Assembly (NCBI GenBank): GCA_003520365.1
Contig: DOUW01000009.1
Coordinates: 791 to 7,830, forward strand
Direction: 5' to 3'
DNA from: Massilia sp.
GTDB taxonomy: Bacteria; Pseudomonadota; Gammaproteobacteria; Burkholderiales; Burkholderiaceae_D
Length of the DNA stretch: 7,040 nucleotides
Translations under genes and position numbers: made by a program
Shown here: positions 1-5,533 of the stretch, one piece after another
Position numbering within the stretch: the stretch's first letter is position 1
Layout of the letters: each line of letters begins with the position of its first letter
The notes under the pieces: generated by a model
What the model was told of the DNA's origin: nothing
The model's database searches: none
What the model saw: the letters and a program-made list of their open reading frames with translations, nothing else

Positions 1-2
1 TG

Positions 3-92
3 GGCCGGGCCGCGCAGGCTCTCGCGCCCACGCGGTACGGCGTCTGCTCGGTCGAAACGCGCGACGCGAATGCGGCCCGCCTCAATCCGTAA
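3..92 (+). CDS. possible 3' end of a convergent gene, cut by the window edge
   Basis: A plus-strand frame is open from the window edge for 29 codons and stops at TAA 90-92. Its product ends in RYGVCSVETRDANAARLNP. I do not recognise it. Of its 29 codons, 25 end in G or C, the highest of the three plus frames here, which fits coding in this GC-rich genome. If real, it converges on the metallopeptidase gene and the two 3' ends overlap by 11 bases (82-92). The call is weak: the stretch is very short, no start is visible, and a minus-strand frame over the same bases is also open and equally GC-rich at its wobble position. The alternative is that 1-81 is plain intergenic DNA. Confidence 0.27.
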   Translation, partial: GRAAQALAPTRYGVCSVETRDANAARLNP

Positions 93-1002
93 ACAACACC
101 GGCATCTCATGCGACCGGCGCCGCAGCTCCAGCCGCGCGCCGTCGTAATCCGCATACACCGATCCGACCACCGCCCAGAAGCGCGGGCTGTGGTTCATTT
201 CGCGCAGGTGCGCCAGTTCATGCACCACCACGTAGTCGACCAGGGCCAGCGGATAGTGGATCAGGCGCCAGCTCAGGCGGATGTTGCCGGCCACCGTGCA
301 CGAGCCCCAGCGCGAACCGGCCGAGGACAGCGTCATCGAGCGGTAATGCACGTCCAGGCGCGGCGCGTACAGGTCGAGGCGCTCGGTGAACAGGCGCTTG
401 GCCTCGGCCTGGAACCACAGCTTGACGCGTTCCTTCAGCTGCCATTCCGACAGCCCCGCCACGACGCCGAGCCGCAGTTCGCGCGACTCAGGATCGAAGG
501 CGCAGTGGCTGCGCGCCGCGGTCTCTAGGCGCAGGGTGATCTCGCCGCCCAGGAAGGGCAGGCGCGTGCCGTCCTCCCAGCGCAGCGGCTCGCGCTGCGC
601 GTGGCGTGCACGCCGTTCTCCGCGTTCGTGCAGCTTGGTCAGGATCCAGCGCTGCTTGGCGCGGATCGCTTCCTCGATGGCGGGCTGGGTCGCGCGGCGC
701 GGCGCCGTCACGTGCAGGCCCTCGTCGTCGATCATGAAGCCGATCGAGCGGCGCGAGGAGCGCTTCATTTCGTAGTCGACCGCGTACTGGCCCAGCACGA
801 TGCGCTTCAGGGGCGGATCGTCGGGCGTGCGCGGCGGGGAGGGCAGGGTGATGCGGGGCGGACCGGGCGGCGCCTTGAAAAGAGGCTGCGGCGGCGGCGC
901 GGGCCTTTCGGCCGGCGCCACGGCCGCCTTCTTTAAAGATTCTTCAAGTAAGGCTTGTGCGAACAGGTCTAGCTGGGGCCCGTTGATCTTGGGGGAGTTC
1001 AT
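82..1002 (-). CDS. YgjP/DUF45-type zinc metallopeptidase with N-terminal clamp-binding-like motif
   Basis: This 306-residue protein belongs to the YgjP-like (DUF45) metallopeptidases, often annotated as M48 family and related to SprT/WLM proteases. The zinc site is visible: HELAH at 261-265 (His261, Glu262, His265), then N270-H271 with F275-W276, the usual third-ligand region. The family WGSC motif is at 232-235. The catalytic domain runs from about 66 to 306. In front of it lie QLDLF at 10-14, a charged helix-like stretch to about 27, and a linker with 16 prolines in residues 30-64. There is no signal peptide, so it should be cytoplasmic. I chose ATG 1002 because it lies 44 bases past the plsC stop; the longer frame from 1215 would overlap plsC by 169 bases. 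No good ribosome binding site precedes 1002. It is last in the operon. The substrate is unknown; I recall that E. coli YgjP has been annotated as a UTP pyrophosphatase, which I cannot judge here. Confidence 0.9.
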   Translation of the reverse strand: MNSPKINGPQLDLFAQALLEESLKKAAVAPAERPAPPPQPLFKAPPGPPRITLPSPPRTPDDPPLKRIVLGQYAVDYEMKRSSRRSIGFMIDDEGLHVTAPRRATQPAIEEAIRAKQRWILTKLHERGERRARHAQREPLRWEDGTRLPFLGGEITLRLETAARSHCAFDPESRELRLGVVAGLSEWQLKERVKLWFQAEAKRLFTERLDLYAPRLDVHYRSMTLSSAGSRWGSCTVAGNIRLSWRLIHYPLALVDYVVVHELAHLREMNHSPRFWAVVGSVYADYDGARLELRRRSHEMPVLFTD

Positions 1003-1046
1003 GCTGTGCTGCGGTGGAGAGGCTTTGATCAGGGCGCCAACTTCGT

Positions 1047-1787
1047 TCAGCCATCGGTGTAGACGTGGGGCGAAATGACGCGCATTTCTGATTCTATCCA
1101 ATTTTCGACCTCTTGCATCAGGCTGTCGGGAGTGTGGCGTTGTGGCGATATCGGTTTGCCGATCGATACCGTCACCAGGCCCGGTCGTTTGATGAACGAA
1201 TTCTTGGGCCAGCATTCTCCTGAATTATGCGCGATCGGCACGACTACGGCATTGGTTTCAATCGCCAAACGTGTGCCGCCGCTCTTGTACTTTCCCTTTT
1301 TTCCAACAGGGATGCGCGTCCCCTCGGGGAACATGATGATCCACTGGCCATCGGCCAGGCGGCGTTTGCCGTGCCGGACCACGTGGGCGAAGGCATTTTT
1401 ACCTTCCTTGCGGTCGATCGGGATCATGCGCAGCAGCGCCATCGCCCAGCCGAAGAAGGGGATGTAGAGGATCTCTTTCTTGAAGACGAAGACGAGCGGG
1501 CGCGTCAGGTTCGGCAGCAGGAAGATGGTCTCCCAGGCCGACTGGTGCTTCGACAGGATCACCGCCGGTCCGTCCGGCAGGTTCTCGTAGCCCTTGAACT
1601 GGTAGCGGATGCCGCAAATGACCTTGGCGCACCAGATGACGAAGACGTTCCAGCGCGAGGTCACCCAGAAGCGCTTGTTGTAAGGCAGGGGCGCGGCCAG
1701 GAAACAGACGCAGGCCCAGACCACGGTGGCGAGCACCATCACGATCGTAAACAGCAGGGAACGCAAAAACAGGACGGTGGTACGCAA
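1047..1787 (-). CDS. plsC: 1-acyl-sn-glycerol-3-phosphate acyltransferase (lysophosphatidate acyltransferase)
   Basis: The enzyme transfers an acyl chain to lysophosphatidic acid to make phosphatidic acid, the precursor of membrane phospholipids, at the inner membrane. The predicted product has 246 residues. Residues about 5-32 form a hydrophobic membrane anchor. Acyltransferase motif I is HQSAWE at 81-86; the usual HX4D appears as HX4E. Motif II ends in IDR (124-126), motif III is FPEGTR (153-158), and motif IV is VVPIAH (182-187). I chose a TTG start at 1787-1785: AAGGAG lies nine bases upstream, and the product then begins MRTTVLFLRS, as I expect for this family. The only upstream ATG in this frame lies deep inside gmhB, and the first downstream ATG (residue 17) would cut the membrane anchor. 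The gene follows gmhB by 38 bases. Some other lysophospholipid acyltransferase of the same fold remains possible. Confidence 0.92.
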   Translation of the reverse strand: MRTTVLFLRSLLFTIVMVLATVVWACVCFLAAPLPYNKRFWVTSRWNVFVIWCAKVICGIRYQFKGYENLPDGPAVILSKHQSAWETIFLLPNLTRPLVFVFKKEILYIPFFGWAMALLRMIPIDRKEGKNAFAHVVRHGKRRLADGQWIIMFPEGTRIPVGKKGKYKSGGTRLAIETNAVVVPIAHNSGECWPKNSFIKRPGLVTVSIGKPISPQRHTPDSLMQEVENWIESEMRVISPHVYTDG

Positions 1788-1796
1788 GAACGTGGT

Positions 1797-1802
1797 CTCC
1801 TT
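1797..1802 (-). promoter_or_regulatory. Shine-Dalgarno site that fixes the TTG start of plsC
   Basis: The minus strand reads AAGGAG here, followed by a nine-base spacer and TTG at 1787-1785. It is one of the clearest ribosome binding sites in the window. No ATG or GTG lies at a suitable distance, so this site is the main argument for the TTG start. Confidence 0.7.
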
Positions 1803-1809
1803 AGGAGTC

Positions 1810-1827
1810 AGGTGGATCAGGTGGATC
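1810..1827 (-). repeat. tandem 9-bp duplication spanning the gmhB stop
   Basis: The plus strand carries AGGTGGATC twice in direct tandem (1810-1818 and 1819-1827). Read on the minus strand in the gmhB frame, the repeat places three TGA codons in phase at 1828-1826, 1819-1817 and 1810-1808. The unit probably arose by slippage and lengthens the gmhB-plsC spacer without harming either gene. Confidence 0.8.
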
Positions 1828-2386
1828 AGTTGGGTGCGGCGGATGAAGCGGGTGTTTTCAGGAAGGCCGCGACCATCGCGGCCAGGTCCGGGAACACCTG
1901 GGTGCCGGGCGGCAGGCCGCCGGTCTGGTGGGTCTTTTCGCCCTTCCCGGTCAGGACCAGGTAGGGCACGCAGCCGCTGATGAAGCCGGCCTGCAAATCG
2001 CGCAGCGAGTCGCCGACGGTGGGTACGCCCTTCAGGCTGACCTTGAAGCGCTTGCTGATCTCCTCGAACATGCCGGCCTTCGGCTTCCTGCAGTCGCAGT
2101 TGTCGCTGGCCGCGTGCGGGCAGAAGAACACCGCGTCGATGTCGGCGCCGACCTGCTGGGCGGCGTTGTGCATCTTCTGGTGGATCGCGTTCAGGGTCGT
2201 CATGTCGAACAGTTCGCGCGCGATGCCGGACTGGTTCGAGGCGATGATGACGCGGTAGCCCGCCTGGTTCAGGCGGGCGATCGCCTCGAGCGAGCCGGGA
2301 ATCGGCACCCACTCGGCCGGGCTCTTGATGAAGTCCGGCGAATCGTGGTTGATGACCCCGTCGCGGTCGAGGATGATCAGCTTCAT
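1826..2386 (-). CDS. gmhB: D-glycero-beta-D-manno-heptose-1,7-bisphosphate 7-phosphatase
   Basis: GmhB removes the 7-phosphate from heptose 1,7-bisphosphate in the cytoplasm, a step toward the ADP-heptose used to build the LPS inner core. The 186-residue product is normal length for this HAD-family phosphatase. Motif I is DRDGVIN at 7-13, with Asp7 the expected nucleophile and Asp9 the acid/base. Motif II lies around SNQSG (50-54). The GmhB-type zinc loop is present as C89, H91, C97 and C99, followed by RKPKAGM (100-106) with the motif III lysine. Motif IV is GDSLRD (125-130) with Asp126 and Asp130. The zinc loop supports GmhB over histidinol phosphatase, the closest look-alike. The ATG sits nine bases after the glyS stop. 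Confidence 0.94.
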   Translation of the reverse strand: MKLIILDRDGVINHDSPDFIKSPAEWVPIPGSLEAIARLNQAGYRVIIASNQSGIARELFDMTTLNAIHQKMHNAAQQVGADIDAVFFCPHAASDNCDCRKPKAGMFEEISKRFKVSLKGVPTVGDSLRDLQAGFISGCVPYLVLTGKGEKTHQTGGLPPGTQVFPDLAAMVAAFLKTPASSAAPN

Positions 2387-2390
2387 GGTG

Positions 2391-2397
2391 CTTCCTT
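2391..2397 (-). promoter_or_regulatory. gmhB ribosome binding site overlapping the glyS stop
   Basis: The minus strand reads TAAGGAAG at 2398-2391, so AAGGAAG shares two bases with the glyS TAA stop. The gmhB ATG follows after CACC. Ribosomes ending glyS would sit on this site, which suggests translational coupling of the two genes. Confidence 0.65.
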
Positions 2398-4492
2398 ACG
2401 CCGCCAGTTTCGAGATGTCGGCGACGCGGTTCATCATGCCGTGCAGCGCAGACAGCAGGGCCAGGCGGTTGTTGCGCAGCGCCAGGTCCTCCGCCATCAC
2501 CATCACGTCGTTGAAGAAGGCGTCGACTTCTTCCTTCATCAGCGCCAGGGTCTTCAGGGCGCCGGTGAAGTCGCTGTCGGCGAACGCACTGTCGACGCTC
2601 GATTCCAGGCTTTGCATCTTCGCGGCCAGCGCGCTTTCCGCCGGCTCGACCAGCAGTTCGGCCTTGATGGCGGCGTCCTGCGGCATCGCGTCCTCGTTCT
2701 TCTTGAGGATGTTGGTGATGCGCTTGTTGGCCGCGGCCAGCGAAGCGCTTTCCGGCAGGGCGGCAAAGGCCTGCACCGCTTCCAGGCGCTGCACGACGTC
2801 GTCGACGCGGTCCGGATTCTGGGCCAGCACGGCTTCGACTTCGTTCGGCGTGAAGCCGCGCTCGCGCAGCATGCCGCGCAGGCGGTCCAGCATGAAGGCC
2901 TTGACGTCGGCGGTCGGGTCTTTGAATGCGGCCTGGCCTTCGAATACGGCAGCGGCATCAAGCAGCAGTTCCGAGATCGACAGCGGCAGGCGCTTCTCGA
3001 CCAGCATGCGCATCACTCCCAGGGCGTGGCGGCGCAGCGCGAACGGGTCCTTCTCGCCGGTCGGCTGCAGGCCGATGGCCCAGATGCCGACCAGGGTCTC
3101 GAGCTTGTCGGCCAGGGCGACCACGAGGCCGGTATTGGTCGAGGGCAGGGCGTCGCCGGCAAAGCGCGGCTGGTAGTGTTCGGAGGCGGCCAGGGCCACT
3201 TCCTCGTGCTCGCCGTCGTGGCGGGCGTAATAGGTGCCCATGATGCCCTGCAGCTCGGGGAACTCGCCGACCATGTCGGTCAGCAGGTCGGCCTTGGCCA
3301 GCATGGCGCCGCGTTCGGCCAGCGCCACGTCGTAGCCGAGGCGCTTGGCGATCGCGCCGGCCAGGCGCATGACGCGCTGCGAGCGCTCGGCCTGGGTGCC
3401 CAGCTTGTTGTGGTAGACCACGTTCGCCAGTTGCGGCAGGCGCGACTCCAGCGTCTTCTTCTTGTCCTGCTCGAAGAAGAACTTGGCGTCCGACAGGCGC
3501 GGGCGCACCACGCGCTCGTTGCCGCCGACGATGGCCGACGGATCGCTTGTGGCCAGGTTCGAGACGATCAGGAAGCGCGAGCGCAGCTTGCCATTGGCAT
3601 CGGTCAGCGCGAAGTATTTTTGATTGGTCTGCATCGTCAGGATCAGGCATTCCTGCGGCACGGCCAGGAATTCTTCCTCGAAGCGGCACTCGTAGACCAC
3701 CGGCCACTCGACCAGGGCCGCCACTTCGTCGAGCAGCGACTCGGGCATCAGCACCAGGTCGGCGCCGGCTTTCTCCAGCAGCTGCGTGCGAATGCTTTCC
3801 TTGCGCGCTTCGGCACCGGAGAGCACCTTGCCCTCGCTTTCCAGCACCGCCGCGTAGTTATCTGCGTGGTCGACCGTGATCGGGCCGCCGTGCGACAGGA
3901 AGCGGTGGCCCATGGTCTGGCGGCCGGCGTCGAGGCCCAGCAGGGTCAGCGGCAGCACCTGCTCGCCGTGCAGGGCCAGCAGCAGGTGCACCGGGCGCAC
4001 GAACTGCACGGTCGCGCCGTCCGGGCGCTGGTAGCTCATGACCTTCGGGATCGGCAGCTTGGCGACGGTGTCGGCCAGCACGTCCTGCAGGCCGCCCGCA
4101 AGCGCGCTGCCGGCGGCGGTGTAGGTATAGAAGAAGGATTCGGCCTTGCCGTCCTGGGCGCGTTCGAGGTCGCTGATTTGCAGGTCGGGGAAGCCCAGCG
4201 CGGCCAGCTTCTTGGCGAGCGGCGCGCTCGGGTTGCCGTCCTTGTCCAGCGCGACCGAGACCGGCAGCACTTTTTCGCGGATTTGCTTGTCGGGCGAGGT
4301 GGCGCGCACCTTGGTGATGGAGACGGCCAGGCGGCGCGGCGTGGCATACGGGGTGACGACGCTGTCGGCTTCCAGGAAGTCGCGCGCCTTCAGGCCGTTG
4401 GCGATGCCGTTCGCGAACGCGGCGCCGAGTTTGACGAGTGCCTTCGGTGGCAGTTCTTCGGTCTGGATTTCGACGAGGAGAGTTTGATTCAT
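2396..4492 (-). CDS. glyS: glycyl-tRNA synthetase, beta subunit
   Basis: This is the large subunit of the bacterial alpha2beta2 glycyl-tRNA synthetase, needed to bind tRNA-Gly while GlyQ activates glycine. The product is 698 residues, close to the E. coli length (about 689). Family signatures occur along its full length: TEELPPK at 11-17, YATPRRLA at 49-56, GHRFLSHG at 195-202, TMQTNQKYF at 286-294, [16 protein letters not shown] at 324-339, [17 protein letters not shown] at 400-416, and [15 protein letters not shown] at 474-488. The C-terminal part (about 585-690) is the DALR-type anticodon-binding domain, with [17 protein letters not shown] at 664-680. It starts 25 bases after the glyQ stop. 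Its ribosome binding site is weak: the nearest AGGA is 17 bases upstream of the ATG, so coupling to glyQ may matter. It looks intact. Confidence 0.98.
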   Translation of the reverse strand: MNQTLLVEIQTEELPPKALVKLGAAFANGIANGLKARDFLEADSVVTPYATPRRLAVSITKVRATSPDKQIREKVLPVSVALDKDGNPSAPLAKKLAALGFPDLQISDLERAQDGKAESFFYTYTAAGSALAGGLQDVLADTVAKLPIPKVMSYQRPDGATVQFVRPVHLLLALHGEQVLPLTLLGLDAGRQTMGHRFLSHGGPITVDHADNYAAVLESEGKVLSGAEARKESIRTQLLEKAGADLVLMPESLLDEVAALVEWPVVYECRFEEEFLAVPQECLILTMQTNQKYFALTDANGKLRSRFLIVSNLATSDPSAIVGGNERVVRPRLSDAKFFFEQDKKKTLESRLPQLANVVYHNKLGTQAERSQRVMRLAGAIAKRLGYDVALAERGAMLAKADLLTDMVGEFPELQGIMGTYYARHDGEHEEVALAASEHYQPRFAGDALPSTNTGLVVALADKLETLVGIWAIGLQPTGEKDPFALRRHALGVMRMLVEKRLPLSISELLLDAAAVFEGQAAFKDPTADVKAFMLDRLRGMLRERGFTPNEVEAVLAQNPDRVDDVVQRLEAVQAFAALPESASLAAANKRITNILKKNEDAMPQDAAIKAELLVEPAESALAAKMQSLESSVDSAFADSDFTGALKTLALMKEEVDAFFNDVMVMAEDLALRNNRLALLSALHGMMNRVADISKLAA

Positions 4493-4494
4493 GG

Positions 4495-4514
4495 TCTGTT
4501 CTTGTCTGTTCCTG
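4495..4514. repeat. imperfect 10-bp tandem repeat in the glyQ-glyS spacer
   Basis: TCTGTTCTTG (4495-4504) is followed directly by TCTGTTCCTG (4505-4514), differing at one base. It fills most of the 25-base spacer and pushes the only AGGA too far (17 bases) from the glyS ATG. It is probably a slippage product; no function is evident. Confidence 0.5.
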
Positions 4515-4517
4515 GGC

Positions 4518-5432
4518 TTAGGCTGCGGCTTTCTCGGCCTTGGGCAGCATCGGGAAGCCGAGCTTCTCGCGCGAGTCGTAATAGGCCTGGGCCACCAGGC
4601 GCGACAGGGTGCGCACGCGGCCGATGTAGGCGGCGCGTTCGGTCACCGAGATGGCGCCGCGCGCGTCGAGCATGTTGAAGCTGTGCGAAGCCTTCATGAT
4701 CTGCTCGTAGGCCGGCAGGGTCAGTTCCAGCTCGATCAGGCGCTTGGCTTCGGATTCGTGGTTGGCGAAGGCCTGGAACAGCAGTTCGGTGTTGGCGTGC
4801 TCGAAGTTGTAGGTCGACTGCTCGACCTCGTTCTGGTGGAAGACGTCGCCGTAGCTCAGCGTTTTTTTAACGCCGTTCTCTTCCCACTCGGTCCAGACCA
4901 GGTCGTAGACGTTTTCCACGCCCTGCAGGTACATCGCCAGGCGTTCGATGCCGTAGGTGATCTCGCCCAGCACCGGCTTGCAGTCGAGGCCGCCGACCTG
5001 CTGGAAGTAGGTGAACTGGGTCACTTCCATGCCGTTCAGCCAGACTTCCCAGCCCAGGCCCCAGGCGCCCAGGGTCGGGCTTTCCCAGTCGTCCTCGACG
5101 AAGCGCACGTCGTTCTTCTTGAGGTCCAGGCCCAGCGCTTCGAGCGAACCGAGGTACAAATCGAGGATGTTTTCCGGCGCCGGCTTCAGCACGACCTGGT
5201 ACTGGTAATAGTGCTGCAGGCGGTTCGGGTTTTCGCCATAGCGACCATCCTTCGGACGGCGCGAAGGCTGGACATAGGCGGCGCGCCAGGGCTCGGGGCC
5301 GATCGCGCGCAGGAAAGTGCCGGTGTGGAAGGTGCCGGCGCCCACTTCCATGTCATAGGGCTGGAGCAGGGCGCAACCCTGCTTGTCCCAATAGGACTGC
5401 AAGGTCAGGATGATTTGTTGGAATGTGAGCAT
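4518..5432 (-). CDS. glyQ: glycyl-tRNA synthetase, alpha subunit
   Basis: GlyQ is the catalytic class II subunit that makes glycyl-adenylate and, with GlyS, charges tRNA-Gly in the cytoplasm. The product is 304 residues, normal for the family. Hallmarks are [12 protein letters not shown] (4-15), [13 protein letters not shown] (22-34), the motif 2 region [19 protein letters not shown] (55-73), [20 protein letters not shown] (121-140), and the motif 3 region [15 protein letters not shown] (156-170). I chose ATG 5432 because known GlyQ proteins begin at MLTFQ. The in-frame ATG at 5489 would add 19 residues without family support and overlaps the candidate -10 box. No Shine-Dalgarno is visible before 5432. 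The coding strand has a run of seven A bases (4868-4862, within VKKT), but the frame continues intact. Confidence 0.97.
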   Translation of the reverse strand: MLTFQQIILTLQSYWDKQGCALLQPYDMEVGAGTFHTGTFLRAIGPEPWRAAYVQPSRRPKDGRYGENPNRLQHYYQYQVVLKPAPENILDLYLGSLEALGLDLKKNDVRFVEDDWESPTLGAWGLGWEVWLNGMEVTQFTYFQQVGGLDCKPVLGEITYGIERLAMYLQGVENVYDLVWTEWEENGVKKTLSYGDVFHQNEVEQSTYNFEHANTELLFQAFANHESEAKRLIELELTLPAYEQIMKASHSFNMLDARGAISVTERAAYIGRVRTLSRLVAQAYYDSREKLGFPMLPKAEKAAA

Positions 5433-5488
5433 CGTGATTGGGCGACGCGGCGCTGGGCCGCGAACACGGTAAGTTTGCCAAATGACCA

Positions 5489-5494
5489 ATTCTA
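5489..5494 (-). promoter_or_regulatory. candidate -10 box for glyQ
   Basis: The minus strand reads TAGAAT (5494-5489), five of six matches to TATAAT. It would give a 5' leader of roughly 50 bases before the glyQ ATG. No good -35 box lies 16-18 bases upstream; that position falls in the GC-rich hairpin next to lnt. I see no T-box or glycine riboswitch in the 101-base gap. Confidence 0.25.
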
Positions 5495-5504
5495 GCGGGT
5501 TTTA

Positions 5505-5522
5505 CCGGCCCTCTGGGACCGG
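5505..5522 (-). terminator. GC-rich hairpin after lnt, weak terminator candidate
   Basis: CCGG-CCC (5505-5511) can pair with GGG (5515-5517) and CCGG (5519-5522) across a TCT loop, with one bulged base. It begins 11 bases past the lnt stop. No T-run follows in the lnt direction, so it is not a classic intrinsic terminator. It may attenuate read-through, stabilise the lnt 3' end, or mean nothing. Confidence 0.25.
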
Positions 5523-5533
5523 ATTGGACTCAA

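Noticed and set aside
1003..1215. 71-residue N-terminal extension of the metallopeptidase to an ATG at 1215
   Set aside because: It would overlap the plsC 3' end by 169 bases, and the extra residues look out of frame. ATG 1002 fits the gene spacing.
1788..2312. N-terminal extension of plsC to an ATG at 2312
   Set aside because: The extension lies wholly inside gmhB or its short spacer, reads as arginine-rich nonsense, and is replaced by a TTG start with a good ribosome site.
1928..4678. A 916-codon open frame on the plus strand opposite gmhB, glyS and part of glyQ
   Set aside because: It mirrors strongly supported minus-strand genes. Its product is a low-complexity mix rich in R, Q, G, H and V with no family motif, as expected when GC-rich wobble bases remove stops from an antisense frame.
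4862..4868. Seven-base A run in glyQ as a programmed slippage site
   Set aside because: The frame is intact through the run, the family sequence continues unchanged, and I see no stimulatory structure or alternative product.
5433..5489. 19-residue N-terminal extension of glyQ
   Set aside because: GlyQ proteins start at MLTFQ, and the upstream ATG coincides with the candidate -10 box.
4491..5495. A 334-codon plus-strand frame opposite glyQ
   Set aside because: It is the antisense shadow of glyQ, whose family signatures are clear along the full gene.
5433..5533. T-box leader or glycine riboswitch before glyQ
   Set aside because: The gap is too short, lacks the conserved T-box sequence, and such leaders for glycyl-tRNA synthetase are typical of Firmicutes.
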